This document shows positions 20,562 to 31,608 of a DNA stretch of 64,000 bases, piece by piece. Source of the stretch: Isochrysis galbana (Eukaryota; Haptophyta; Isochrysidales; Isochrysidaceae); NCBI GenBank assembly GCA_018136815.1, contig CM030933.1, positions 5,534,282-5,598,281 of the forward strand, written 5' to 3'. The translations under genes were made by a program, and so were the position numbers. How positions within the stretch are numbered: position 1 is the stretch's first letter; every line of letters starts with the position of its first letter. The notes under the pieces were generated by a model. The model was not told where the DNA came from, searched no databases, and saw nothing but the letters and a program-made list of their open reading frames with translations.

Positions 20562-22606
20562 CGGCTTAGCTCTCTCTCGCGGCCGGCTGGATAGACTTCC
20601 CCCCGTCGCACCTCGCTGGCACGCCACGCTCTTCTCTTTCTCGCTCGTTCCACCCCCCGCCGAGAGATTAGGCCCTCGCCTCCCGTGCCTCCCTCCCTCT
20701 CCCTCCCTCTCTCCCTCCCTCTCTCCCTCTCTCTACTCCAGCCTCCCACCCCCTGGCCCCTCGAGCGTCCTCCCCTCGGCGCGGCAGGCCTTCGGCGGCG
20801 CACGAGTAAAAAAAAAAGCTCACCCTCTCTCCCTCGTTCCTCTCCCTTTCTCTCTTCCTATTCTTCGTCTCTCTCTCCTGTCCTGTATTCCTTTGCCCTC
20901 TCTTGATTCTAGATTCTATAGAAGCTACAAGAAAATAAGAATGCATTCGTGCTCCTAGGTAATGCGGGACGCGCACAGCCCCGTCTGAGGGCATCACCCC
21001 CCTTTTTAACTCATAAGTGCCGGTCCGAAGCGCCGAAATCGGCGCTTCACTTCGACGAGTTTGCACCATGGACCATGGCCCACAGTTGAACTATGAACTC
21101 TGGCTCTTACGCGAAAAAAATGACTCAAATTGCGAATGACAAAGCGCGTTGATTTTGGGCCGAAGAGAGCCCCCCCCCCCCCCCCCCCCGGCCCCGCCCC
21201 GACCCCTCCTCCCTCCCCCGGTGCGCACGCGCGATGGCGATGGCGCGGGTGGCAGGTGGCGTTGCGGCCTTAGAGCTTCGAGGTAGAGGAGGAGGTGGAG
21301 GGTGGAGGTGGACATCGACGATCAGGAGCGCGTGAGCGCGTGCGGCGGCCCTCGGACGACGAGGCGGACTGTGCGCTTGTCGATTGTCGACACCGGCGAT
21401 GATGAGGAAGACGAGTTGGTCGAGGAGGATGACGCTGAGGGGGAGGGAGGAGAGGGGTTGCCGACGGTGAGTGACGACGGCGTGGCGGACGCAAGACGCA
21501 AGGGAAGAGGCAGACGGAAGGACGGCGCGCACGCGCGCACAGAGCGAAGGCGAAGAGCGAAGAGGCCCGCAAGCCCGCAATCCGGAATCCGGCTGGCCCG
21601 GCGGGGTGACTACACATGCACATGTCAAGGCCATGACGATGGAGGCCATTAGAAGGCCATTGTTTCAAGTTTCAAGCAACGTCGCGACGTCACCAACCTA
21701 AATAAAGAAGCCGCCGGAGATCGTGTTCTGTCGCGCAGTTATTTATGTGTCTGCTATGTTGACGTGATACACGATGATGATGGTATGTATAATACCGTGA
21801 TATATAGTAAAGTGGCAAAAAGGGGGTCTGCCAACCACAACCACCAAACCCAAACCTCGTCGGGCCCGCCAGGGCCAGGGTTGCATCAATGTCTGATCGC
21901 GCTCTCCTGCGGAGCCGATCGCCCATCTCTTGTCAAGCAGAGTCCCGGCTCTGCAAGAACACTTTCTGTAGACACCACCCGCACACCCGCATGATTCATG
22001 ATTCTCTTAAACGTGGGAAATCGCACAGGTTTTCTACGAATGTGCAGCAACTGTTGGATAACATATAGCATTAGTGTGGGCAACTCCACAAAACATTCAC
22101 ATAGACATGAAAGGGGGGAGGGGGGAGGGGGAAGGGGGGGGGCACCAAGAGCCAAGAGCTCGGGCCCGGTAAAGGTTTCGCGAAAAATTTTACACAACAC
22201 ACAACATCGGGGGGGTTTCGCGGAAAAAAATTCGCGAAACGTCGGGGGGGGTAAACGGCGCGCGAACGCGAAACATACGCAAAACATCGCGAGACACTAA
22301 ATCTCGGGAAGGCCAGTTTGCAGCAGTTAATTGGCCCCCGCCCCACCTCGTGGGCAGGGGGAAAGAGAAAAGACTTTGCCCCGGGCCAGGGAGAGGCGGA
22401 ATAGTCAAATCGTGACGCCGCTCTCTTAGCGGCAACACTGAATAAGAGGTCGGCGGTATTTTTCATATTCATTTGGGGGCGGGGGGGGGGGGGGGCAGCT
22501 GCCGCCTCGACAATGGGAGGGAAGCGTTGCGAGCATGTTTGTTTATAATTTCAATGTCGTTTCCGAAAGCGAGCCCAAGCATACCGTCATCACATAGACT
22601 AATGGG
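20562..22606. other. Intergenic region with low-complexity tracts and a perfect hairpin
   Basis: Contains CT-rich sequence (20690-20900), a C run (21171-21189), and a G run near 22472-22495. A perfect inverted repeat lies at 21027-21048 (GAAGCGCCGA, 2-nt loop, TCGGCGCTTC). The 21302-21652 acidic/basic ORF has no ATG start and no known motif. No gene is supported. Confidence 0.45.
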
Positions 22607-25456
22607 TCAAAGGTCGTCCGGTCCCTCTAGCATGATCTCCGGGTCGCTACTATCGGCATCGCCATCCTCAATCCCGTTGGAAGGCGCACCCGTCTCCTCT
22701 CGTGTACGCTTGCCACAACTAGACGTGGTCATTGATCTCACACTGGACGTTGCAACAGCTCCGAGCGTGGGCCCTTGATCGGCACAAGAGCTCCTTGTTG
22801 ATGACAGATGCGGCGGGGCTGCGTTCACATTGGCGTTGGCATTCGATACAGGGCAATTCGATTGCAAATTAGATTCGGCATGAGAAGAAGATGCCGGCGA
22901 TTTCATCTCCGAATCGGCAGCCGCAAACTTCCGGGGTGAAGCTGGAGCGTTAACTGCAGCGTGCGATGGACCAGATTCGCTGCGCGGCGGTGGAAGGCTG
23001 GCAGATGGTGGCCTAATCGTGGAAGGCCCAATGTTGTTCGAGTCGACAACAAAAGTTTCCGGCAAAGCGCCGATGGTGCTATCCCTGTGCGCGCTCTCGG
23101 CCCTCGGACCACTGTTACTTGACCCAATCAACTTCGTAGAGCTTTCACAGTCCGTGGAGGTTCCGCGGCTTTCGATACGAGCATGCGCGGATGGCGCCGC
23201 TGAGTCCCCAACGTCGGCCGAAGGCTGCGGCTGTGCATCAGTGCGCCGAGCTTCCTCAGCACCGCCTCGCAACGAGGTGTGACCACCTAGCAGTAACAAC
23301 GGGTCGGCCGCAACCTGTGACACCACACCATCGCTTGTGCTGAAGATGCCTGCTGCAGGTTGCTGGGCCAGCTCCTTGCGCAATGGCTTCGGCCAGCGCG
23401 GCACGCCAGCAGGGTGTAGAAGCCCCTCGAGGGAGTGGATCGCGTCTATTGCTGCATCGCGTACAATGGCAGAAGACGCCGCCTCCTGTGCACGACGGAA
23501 GACGGCGAGAGAGCGGGCGAGGGCTTGTGGCGAGACTTCTCCCGGCGAGATGACAGCGTGTAACGCCCGAATGGCCTCTGCATGCACTCTTGTCGAAACA
23601 GCCACGGGAACAATAGGGCGTGCTAGGGATGAGGTCGATCCATCGGTGCCAACTCCCATCTGAGCCGACGCGCTGGCGGAAGCAGCTAGCGAAGCTTCGA
23701 CCGTATCGCCTTCGAGGAGTAAGAGCAGGCAATGGAGTGAAACCGACCTTGCTTGGAAAGGAACGAAAGAAGCGGCGCTCGCATGCAGTGTATGCAGTGC
23801 GCGCGCCGCCGCCACTTTGACCGCTTCATTCTCCAAGGGTTGCATTGGCGGAGCGCCACCCTCGTCATTAAAGTCGACAGACGCTTCAGCTCGGCCTCCT
23901 CCCGCACGCTTGAGCTCCATAGTCCGACGGTTCTCGATCTCGGATGCACAATCTTGGTTGGTTCCGAGCAAGTCGGCGACAGAGGCATCTACGAGCGCAG
24001 TGGCCATGTAGGGCGCCATGCTCCCACCAAAGCTGTGGAGCATGCGGCGGGCAAGCTCGTAAGCTGCCACGCGTAGTCTTGAGCACCGGAAAGGGTTCTC
24101 ACGGCTTCTAGAGGAGGGCGCGGAAGACCGTCGCCAGCAGAGCTGCAAGGCGTCACCAATGGACTCTGCATGCGGCAAGGCATGTCGACGGGCGGCAGCG
24201 ATGGTGGAATCCAGGAGTTGCAGAGCGAGGACGTGCAATTCAGGGATGATGACCAACAGTGAAGGGTGCCGTAAAGCGTCCGCCGCCGGCGCGGGTAGTG
24301 GCAAGGCGCCGTCGTGCGCCAACACCATCAGACTCAGCTCACAAAGCATTCGCACTGGTACCGGGACTGGGGTATTTTCAAACGCTGTCGCGCCACCACC
24401 AGTCCCGCTGCCTGAGGATCCACCTCCAGCAACACCCGATACCCCGCGAGTTGCGCTACTATTACCCACTGTAGACTGTGGGTGCAGGCATAGATGAAGC
24501 GCGCGAACAAGCCCAGTGGCTGCGCTCAGAACGATCTCTCGCTCTGCAAGCGGAGAAGCGCAACCATACCCGACCTGCTCCACCATACCACTGCCATGCG
24601 CAAACTGACCGATGCCTGACTTGGCCTCAAACTGCGGGAGGATCACGTTGCACAAAGGCCGATCTGTGACCGAACCGAATGCGCGCCGAAGCAGGGCATG
24701 AAGAGTTCCGCCAAGGGCGCAAACTATACTCAACCAAGCCTCCGTGTACTGAATTCCAGAGCTGCATGACACTGGAAGCGCAGCTAGCAGCTCAGCGGCC
24801 ACTCTGACCTTGCGACGCGCTAGCTCATCGGGTGGGGTGCCATCACGTGTTGGCTCAAGAAGGATTCTTGCGAGAGTTTGCACGAGACGCTCATGGTGTT
24901 GCCGCAGGGACTGCGGCGAGTAGAGAGAGAGAATTCGCAGTGCGTCCAAGGCGTGCATTTCAGCTTCTGGAGAGGCGGCGTCGTCATAGAGCGCATTGCC
25001 ATCACTTGCAGGCAGGTCGGGAATGTCGCGATCCACCACCGAGAGCAAAACGTTGAGCAGCCGCGGTGCGTGTGGCGCAATCTCGCGCCTCTGCGCCGGG
25101 AACGCGGCCGAGACCGCCACCAGCGATGCAAGCGCGTTGGCCGCCGTTAGGCGCGTCGAGGACGGCTCGGCACGCTGAGTAGCCATCGAGCTGAGCGTAC
25201 CGGCCCAGCCGTCACGCACGGCACTGAAAGTAGCCTCATCCAGTTGGCCAACACTCTCGACCACGAGGAGCGCGGCCACTTGTCTAACTGCAGGCCGCGG
25301 GCTTCGCAGTAGCTCGAGCAGCCGTGCGCACCACCGCTTTCGCAGCCTATCGCTCGCGTGTTGGAGCAGCTGTCTGCGCCGGAGCGTGCGCACCACGCCG
25401 CCGAGTCCAGAGAGCACTCCCTCCTCCGAGCCGACATCGGAGAGTAGGTGCTCCAT
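22607..25456 (-). CDS. RIX1/PELP1-family pre-60S ribosome assembly factor
   Basis: Single exon, 949 aa from the ATG at 25456. The N-terminal two thirds is an all-helical HEAT/ARM-like array with the RIX1-type order: RQVAALLVVESVGQ, W-containing helix (RDGWAGTL), AANALASLVAVSAAFP, LLNVLLSVVDRD, ALRILSLYSPQSLRQ, and GIQYTEAWLSIVCALGGTL, which parallels the TESW segment of PELP1. The C-terminal about 250 residues are Ser-rich and disordered and end in an acidic SSDPEIMLEGPDDL tail. In yeast and animals RIX1/PELP1 forms a complex with IPI1/IPI3 (TEX10/WDR18) that recruits the AAA protein Rea1/MDN1 to pre-60S particles in the nucleolus and nucleoplasm. The same role is inferred here. The open frame upstream to 25840 is repeat-derived. 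Confidence 0.75.
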   Translation of the reverse strand: MEHLLSDVGSEEGVLSGLGGVVRTLRRRQLLQHASDRLRKRWCARLLELLRSPRPAVRQVAALLVVESVGQLDEATFSAVRDGWAGTLSSMATQRAEPSSTRLTAANALASLVAVSAAFPAQRREIAPHAPRLLNVLLSVVDRDIPDLPASDGNALYDDAASPEAEMHALDALRILSLYSPQSLRQHHERLVQTLARILLEPTRDGTPPDELARRKVRVAAELLAALPVSCSSGIQYTEAWLSIVCALGGTLHALLRRAFGSVTDRPLCNVILPQFEAKSGIGQFAHGSGMVEQVGYGCASPLAEREIVLSAATGLVRALHLCLHPQSTVGNSSATRGVSGVAGGGSSGSGTGGGATAFENTPVPVPVRMLCELSLMVLAHDGALPLPAPAADALRHPSLLVIIPELHVLALQLLDSTIAAARRHALPHAESIGDALQLCWRRSSAPSSRSRENPFRCSRLRVAAYELARRMLHSFGGSMAPYMATALVDASVADLLGTNQDCASEIENRRTMELKRAGGGRAEASVDFNDEGGAPPMQPLENEAVKVAAARALHTLHASAASFVPFQARSVSLHCLLLLLEGDTVEASLAASASASAQMGVGTDGSTSSLARPIVPVAVSTRVHAEAIRALHAVISPGEVSPQALARSLAVFRRAQEAASSAIVRDAAIDAIHSLEGLLHPAGVPRWPKPLRKELAQQPAAGIFSTSDGVVSQVAADPLLLLGGHTSLRGGAEEARRTDAQPQPSADVGDSAAPSAHARIESRGTSTDCESSTKLIGSSNSGPRAESAHRDSTIGALPETFVVDSNNIGPSTIRPPSASLPPPRSESGPSHAAVNAPASPRKFAAADSEMKSPASSSHAESNLQSNCPVSNANANVNAAPPHLSSTRSSCADQGPTLGAVATSSVRSMTTSSCGKRTREETGAPSNGIEDGDADSSDPEIMLEGPDDL

Positions 25457-25498
25457 CAGTTCAGAGCGAGAGAGAGAGAGAGAGAGAGCGCGAAAGGG

Positions 25499-25531
<33 letters not shown>

Positions 25532-25860
25532 GGAAAGGGGGGGGGGGGGGAGTGAGAGTGAGTGAGTGGGAGGGAGGGAAGGGGGGAGGGGGAGAGCGAG
25601 AGAGGGGGGGACAGAGAGAGCACAGGGCAGTGAGACGTGCCCTGGGTTGTCAGGGAAGAGGCAGAGGCCTGTGTGGTCAGCTGGCGAGAGGGAGAGAGAG
25701 AGGGGTAGAGAGAGAGCACGCAAAAGGGAGAGGGAGAGGGGTGGGAAAAAGGAGAAGGAGAGGGAGGGGAAGAAGGAGAGGGAGAGGGAGGCGGAAGCCG
25801 AGAGCCGAGCGGAGGGGACGGCTGCGACGCGGAAGGCCACGCGTTTTGTTTTCGCACTCT
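25457..25860 (-). promoter_or_regulatory. Purine/pyrimidine tract upstream of the RIX1-like gene
   Basis: Plus strand is (GA)n at 25470-25488, then G runs at 25500-25530 and further AG-rich sequence to about 25790, so the coding strand is C/T-rich directly before the ATG. It is likely promoter or 5' UTR. Confidence 0.4.
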
Positions 25861-26088
25861 ATTTGGTTTCGTATGTACTCCTAGATCTATGTACTCGTAC
25901 ATCCACATAATCTACCGAATTCGAATTCACGTTCTATGTGGTCTATGGTCTATGGTACTCTGCTAAAAAAAATACCTGAAGATTCAGGACTAAAAACACC
26001 TACTAGCGGCCGGCTTCTATCGCCTACCATCCGCCATCGCCCCTGTTCCCTTCTCTCCGTCTCTTCCCCTTCCCCCCCGGGGATGCCC

Positions 26089-27160
26089 CGTCAGGTCTCA
26101 GGTCATCAGGTCTTGGCGACCTGATACCTGATATCAGGTGATATCAGGACCTGATATCAGGCTGATATCAGGTGGTCCACCACTAATATTACAATTTTCT
26201 AATGAGCCATTCTAAAATCCGAGGAAATGGACTACGTCTAGCTAGAAGCGGAGAGGGGGTTCGTGTGGAAGCGGAGGGGAGAGCCTCCCCCCAGCGAACC
26301 CCCACCCCTCCCCCCCGCGGGAACCCCCGCCGCCCCCCCCGCGCACCCGCCTCTGCCGCTCCACCGGAGGCGCACCCGCCCCACACCCCTCCCCCCCCTA
26401 GAGCCCGCCACTGCTGCCGCTATTCCCGCCCGCTCCGCCGCCAGCGCGTCCCCTGCTACCTCTGCTGGCCCCACCGCCGTCCCCTTCGCAGCCGCCCGCC
26501 TCGCTGGCTCACCCGCCTCGCTGGCTCACCCGCCTCGCTGTCAGCCTCGCCGCTGCGCTCGCGCCTGCCCCAGCGCCACCCCGCCTCCCCCACCTCAACA
26601 CCAGTCGCCCTCCCCCTGGCAACCAGCGTCGCCGCCACCAGCCTCGCCTCCACCCAGCCTCTTAGCCACCAGCCTCGCCTGCACCCAGCCTCGCAGCCAC
26701 CAGCCTCGCAGCCACCAGCCTCGCCGCCACCAGCCTCGCAGCCACCAGCCTCGCAGTCACCAGCCTCGCAGCTCGCAGCCACCAGCCTCGCCGCAACCAA
26801 CCTCGCCGCCACCAACCCCACCGCCACCCCAGCCTCGTTACCACCAGCCTCATTACGACCAGCCTCGCCGCCACCAGCCTCGTTGCGACCAGCCTCGCCT
26901 CCACCAGCCTCACCTCCACCCAGCCTCGCCGCCACCAGCCTCGCCGCCACCAGCCTCGCCTCCACCCAGCCTCGCAGCCCATCATCCATCGTCACTGAGA
27001 GGCATGGCCGATCGCTCGCGGTTCGGGTCGATGGCTCGTTTACTGACGTGAATTTTATATTTTATTTTATTCTAAAGTTAGTAGTCATAATATCAGCCTG
27101 ATATCAGGTTATCAGGTCTAGTAGGCCTGATAACCTGATATCAGAACCTGATATCAGCCT
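26089..27160. repeat. Minisatellite bracketed by CCTGATATCAGG palindromes
   Basis: About 26610-26975 is a tandem array of a 15-bp unit related to AGCCTCGCCGCCACC. Clusters of the 12-bp palindrome CCTGATATCAGG and partial forms lie on both sides (26127-26138, 26150-26161; 27097-27108, 27134-27157). The array is open in several frames because the unit length is a multiple of three; these ORFs are not believed to be genes. Confidence 0.65.
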
Positions 27161-27429
27161 GACGGTGCATCCAGGCCTTCCCCCCTTCGTTCCTTTGCAT
27201 GGTTGTTGTTGCAACAACTTGTTGTTGTATTATGTATTATCAGTACTAGTACTAATATTATCAGCTTTCTGATATCAGTAAGAGCTCAATTGAGGCAGAC
27301 CACTGGTATCAGCTCTCTGCTAACAGATAGAATTAAAACGACTTCACAACGATATTTTTGCTTTTTACTTTTAGTTGTCGTAGTAGTAGTAGTAGTACTA
27401 GTACTATAGTACGTACGGCCGCAGCCGCA

Positions 27430-27560
27430 GGCAACCTACTTTTCATTTTTATAAGTGGGTGTCAATGGGGGCCTCGCGCCCCCCTCACTCCATCGTGGAC
27501 ACCCCCCGGGGTGGGGGTGGGCCCGTACAACCAACAGGGCAGGGGCTTGGCAATCATCAT
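27430..27560 (+). repeat. 5' fragment of the 937-bp retroelement family
   Basis: GC hairpin GGGGGCCTCGCGCCCCCC (27467-27484), then GGACACCCCCCGGGG and GGGCCCGTAC, matches the minus strand of 15870-15790. Homology ends about 110 bp in. Confidence 0.6.
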
Positions 27561-28680
27561 TCCGGCCCAAACCCAGACCCGACGGATCGAGCATGACCAC
27601 TGGCTCGACATGCGAGGAGACGGAAGGGAAACGATCGGCGGTAGGCGCGGCGGGAATGGCGGAGAGTGATGGAATGGCGGGCTGGACCACCTCCTCAGCA
27701 GAGGAAGGCGGGAGGACGGGCTTGGGCGAGGAGGTCGTTTGCCTTCATTTGGTACCCCTCGTTTCTAAGGCTGTGAACCAGTTAGAGTGTTAACCAGTTA
27801 ACACCCAAACACCCAAGCGTTTGGCACTACCACCCTGATAGTGTTAGTGCCTCGGGCACTAACACTAACCATCTATGTAGCAATGTTGCCACAGGGTGTT
27901 AACATGGTGGTAATGGCCCCTTTTGCCGCGCTGGCGTGCATCCGCGCTCAGAGGGGCTCTGCGCAATGCTATAGTGCTATGTGGGTGTCCCCGAACCCCG
28001 AAGGAAGGCCGATTTTTTTCGCGCCTGCGGCGCGCACAAGCATGTTTTGGTCTTTAACTTTAAATGACTTCCCTAGAGCTAAGTTACACACACACACACA
28101 CACTGCATAGATGAGCGACATCTACATGCCAACCCCACATTCCCCACATCCACAGCCACAGCACACCCCTGCGCACACGCGCACACCCGGCAAATCGCGA
28201 CCTATGGCTTATAAATCACAATTAGCCGCCGCCAACAAACAGTGTTGGAGTGTGTCATCGGCCTGAGATGCCTTGCCATCGTCATGCAGCTTCCCTGCCT
28301 TGCTAGTCATGGCTTCACGCCATATATATACTTATTCGCTACTTGCAAATTTTTAAATTATCGGTTGCTCGGCGTTACGTCAATTAAGTATGCCCATACC
28401 TTTCTCACCAAGCTAAGAGATGCGAGACGCTTCCAGCAAATACAAGTCTTATTGCATGCGACCGGGGCAAATACCCTTCAAGTTAGATAGATTGCTCCGT
28501 ATAGTGTGCAACCCAACATCCAGAATCCTCCTCATACATCATGCACGCATATTGTCCTCGACATCCCCTATCTCTACTTGGTCATCTAACGCTCAGGTGC
28601 TCGTTGGTGCGCGTACCACAACACACGTCTCGTCAGGAAAGGCGTATGAACGTTTCCGCCTTCGCAGCATAGACGGCGAG
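27561..28680. other. Intergenic with a 12-bp perfect hairpin and an AC repeat
   Basis: Stem TAGTGTTAGTGC / GCACTAACACTA with a 5-nt loop at 27839-27867, next to GTTAACC-type short inverted motifs. An (AC)n tract lies at 28086-28103. No gene recognised. Confidence 0.45.
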
Positions 28681-29250
28681 TCAGGAACGGGAGGGGAAGA
28701 TTCCTTGTAGCGCAATGATATGGTTCACCGCCAGAGAGGGCTGCACATTACTTGATGACTCATGCTCGATCGTTAAATCGGAAACGTCAACTGAAAGCAC
28801 ATTCGCTGGCAGTGGCGGTGGGGATGGTGGCGAGTTGAGTGGCGGGGGAGGCGGCGCTGGGCATTCCGTAGTGGTGAGACAAGTGTCGTCACCGCCGTTG
28901 CTGAACAGCCTGATGATCGCATCCAGGATGCCTGGCTGAGGAACGGATGGTGCCTCCGCTGTGGCCGTGCCCCCGACGATGTGATTGAGAGCGACATCTT
29001 CTGACCCGAACATCTGCCCTAGTGTTCGCCTCGTCAGGCCAGACCCTGTGCCGGGGTGCACTGAGACGCGGCCTCGCATGTCAGGCAGCGCAAACGTGGT
29101 TCTACCGTCGCCTCCATAGGTAGTGCCAAGGATCGAGAAGAGCGCGGAGTTGGTGCTAATCGGCAGTAGCTGTCCATCGCAGAAGGCCCAGCCCCGCGGC
29201 GCATAGTTTCCTGCGAACATCTTGACCTCGCCTATGAAAGGCTCCGACAT
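28681..29250 (-). CDS. Phage tail-collar (Mdp/DUF-type microcystin-dependent protein-like) domain protein
   Basis: 189 aa from the ATG at 29250. The first 80 residues are a typical tail-collar domain: MSEPFIGEVKMFAGNYAPRG, WAFCDGQLLPI, NSALFSILGTTYGGDGRTTF, ALPDMRGRV, and the C-terminal QPSLAVNHIIALQGIFP closes the fold. In bacteria and phages these domains sit in tail fibres or surface proteins. The middle differs from bacterial versions: residues about 105-150 include a Pro-rich stretch (PAPPPPPLNSPPSPPPLP) of the kind seen in algal cell-wall proteins. No signal peptide is seen with this start; a hydrophobic in-frame stretch upstream (MFLPLFSSMICWLL, ATG at 29355) might supply one. Transfer from a bacterium or phage followed by adaptation is inferred. 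Confidence 0.8.
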   Translation of the reverse strand: MSEPFIGEVKMFAGNYAPRGWAFCDGQLLPISTNSALFSILGTTYGGDGRTTFALPDMRGRVSVHPGTGSGLTRRTLGQMFGSEDVALNHIVGGTATAEAPSVPQPGILDAIIRLFSNGGDDTCLTTTECPAPPPPPLNSPPSPPPLPANVLSVDVSDLTIEHESSSNVQPSLAVNHIIALQGIFPSRS

Positions 29251-29621
29251 GTGTGTACGCTGATTGATAGGCTCGGCTTCGTTCGCTCCTTCCTCTCTCT
29301 CCTTACTGCGGTGAAGGAGCCAGCAGATCATAGAAGAGAAGAGAGGGAGGAACACAAAGAGATGAGAGAGTAGACGGGAGGAAGAAGGGTTGGGAATAAC
29401 CTAGAGTACAATGATGAAGGAACCCGCAGATTATGAGAGAGAGTAGACGGGAGGAAAAGGGGTTGGGAACATCCCACCAGGATGAAGGGACCCGCACTAT
29501 GAGAGAGTAGACACCGAGAGAGAGACACGCGGCTCGTTGGTGCGCGGAATAGATGAGAGAAGTGGGAGGGAGAGAGAGAGAGAGAGAGGGAGAGAGAGAG
29601 AGAGGGAGGGAGGGAGGGAGG

Positions 29622-29668
<47 letters not shown>

Positions 29669-30144
29669 GCCCGGCGCGCGCATTCTTCGCGGGAAAGGAA
29701 GGGAAACGGAACGCGGCGGGACAGAGGGGGATTCCGTCACTCACGAATTTGAAGTAATATCTATTGATTGACGCGCTATAAACTTTACCAAGCCTGCGCG
29801 CGACCCAAATAGATCTGCTGAAACCTAGTCTAGGCAGCGAGCACGATAAACACACGATTGGGAGCCTAGCTGGGAAACACGTGTTTGCCGTGTTTCTAAA
29901 AAACCCAAACACAGCCGTGTTTTGCCGTGTTTCAAACCCCCTCCAGTTTGGCCGCCGTGTTTGCAGCAGCTCGCCAGCAGCCAGCGCAGCGCCCGCGCGG
30001 GCGGCGCGGGCGGGGCGCGCGGCACACGAGCACACGAGAGATAGGAGATAGGGATAGGGCATAGATACTAGATGTAGATAGATATAGACACAAATACCAA
30101 TAGAGATGGTGGGTACTCTTTCTAGATTCTCAGATAAGGAGGCC
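29251..30144. other. Upstream region with (AG)n tract; no further gene
   Basis: An (AG)n/(GGGA)n tract runs about 29567-29668, so the collar gene has a CT tract on its coding strand. Near 29876-29965 GTGTTT motifs recur (CGTGTTTC, CCGTGTTTTGCCGTGTTTC). No ORF is convincing. Confidence 0.4.
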
Positions 30145-30461
30145 GCGATATGCGATATGGTGCGTGATGCGGCGTCCACTCGGTGAGCGGGCACAAGAAC
30201 GGCATCGTGGCGCCGCCGGTCGCGGGTCGAAGTTGGGCGCTCACGGTAGTGCGTCTTGGGGGCGTGACGTTGTCATCACCAGGACCACAAAGGGCTGATT
30301 TCGACGCGGTGTGCGGGGGCGGCGGGCGCGATTGGCGTGGCTGTGTGGCTGTGTGTGAGGGTGGCATGCCGCGATATCGTGCGCGATGCGGCGTCCACTT
30401 GGTGAGCGGGCACAAGAACGGCTTCGTGGCGCCGCCGGTCGCGGGGGTCAAAGTTGGGCTC
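30145..30461 (+). repeat. Direct duplication of about 95 bp
   Basis: The block from 30145 (GCGATATGGTGCGTGATGCG) to 30241 recurs at 30370-30461 with scattered changes; shared core GAGCGGGCACAAGAACGGC. About 130 bp separates the copies. Confidence 0.6.
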
Positions 30462-30619
30462 TCTACCCCTTGGCGATTTCAGCGTTGAGCGTCTTTATAT
30501 CTTTATGTTTATAGTTTTTGTGATAATTTCGTACACGTTCAAGTCCGAAGTCCGTGAAATCATAGAAGTATTGTATTGCGGTGCGTACAGAACCAAGCTA
30601 TATCGACCGTGTTTGCTGG

Positions 30620-30942
30620 TGATGACCATGGACCATGGACCATGGTCTCGTAATGCGCTGCGAGAGGCGCGCGTGAAGGCCGTCGATAAAATTATACCGG
30701 AGGGGGACCCGAAATATATTTTCGCGCGGCCGTCGGAGGCCTGAAATTGAGTTTTTTTTTTGAAAATTTTGCCGGAGGACCCCGGATTTTTTTTGCTGAT
30801 CTCTCATACTTGAACCTATAGGCAATAGGGAGCTCATTCAGGTCTCAGGTCCTCGTTTGCCCATTACCATTACGTACCATTACGTACCGATGGTGCCCTC
30901 CGCACCCCCCTAGTGTGAGTGACCGGGCTAATACCATAATGC
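30620..30942 (-). mobile_element. Dispersed element family E, copy 2
   Basis: The minus strand matches 63175-63435: terminal TAGCCCGGTCACTCAC, GTGCGGAGGGCACCA, then GAGCTCCCT, TCAGGCC, CCCCCTCCGGTATA. No protein-coding capacity is seen. The outer end is abrupt at the TAGCCCGG motif. The class is unknown. Confidence 0.55.
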
Positions 30943-31099
30943 ATTGTACATATTGCAATACATTGCAAATACATTCGAGGCCTACAACCTAGGGCTAGGG
31001 CGCACTTCAAATGCAGCCAAATACACTTGGCTTGTGGCTTGTAGCCAAATACGGTAAATACGCATTTCCCATCTAGGATCTAGGATCTCCCATCTACAT

Positions 31100-31608
31100 C
31101 TACAGTATAGGTGCACCATTAAGCAGAAACCCCAGCATCAAGAAAGCTTAACATGAATTTGGCCGCCGACCCGGTGAGAAACTGGGGGTCGAGCCGCGGG
31201 CTCGACCCTCAGCTAAGAAACTCCGGCAGCCGCGCAGTGGCGCAGTGGCCGGCCCGCCATGACGCGTCACTGACGAGGCGGCGCCCGTTAGCCGTTGGGC
31301 CTCGGGCGCGGCGCGGGCGCCAAGCATGCGGGCAACGCCGAGCCGTGAGTAGACGTGACGCGTGAGTACGAGTACAAGTGCGCGCCAGCTGCCTTCGCCC
31401 CCCGCCGCAAGGCGGAAGGGGTGGGGTCGGCCCGTTGGACTGCGCAGTCACAACTTTTGTCTCCGCAAGAAATAAGGACCCACCCACACCCCCACACCCC
31501 GCCACCAAGAAACCTCAAATTTTAAACCCCCGGGCGGAGCTTGGTGGGGGCAAGTAGGCTTTAGAAGCTTTGGAGTCCTGTTTTCTTAATGGTGCACCCA
31601 TACTGTAG
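31100..31608. mobile_element. MITE with 24-bp terminal inverted repeats
   Basis: CTACAGTATAGGTGCACCAT(TAAG) at 31100-31123 is inverted with one mismatch at 31585-31608. The 509-bp interior has no gene but carries a perfect hairpin (GGGTCGAGCC, 3-nt loop, GGCTCGACCC) at 31186-31208. A short CAT flanks both sides; the target duplication is not certain. Confidence 0.65.

Noticed and set aside
21302-21652. Acidic/basic 116-codon ORF
   Set aside because: Begins with GTG, no ATG, no known motif; an unlocated exon cannot be excluded.
25457-25840. N-terminal extension of the RIX1-like ORF
   Set aside because: Ser/Leu/Pro repeats translated from a CT/C tract; the ATG at 25456 is kept.
26202-27101. 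Long Pro/Ala/Ser/His ORFs on both strands
   Set aside because: Translation of a 15-bp minisatellite, open in several frames because the unit is a multiple of three.
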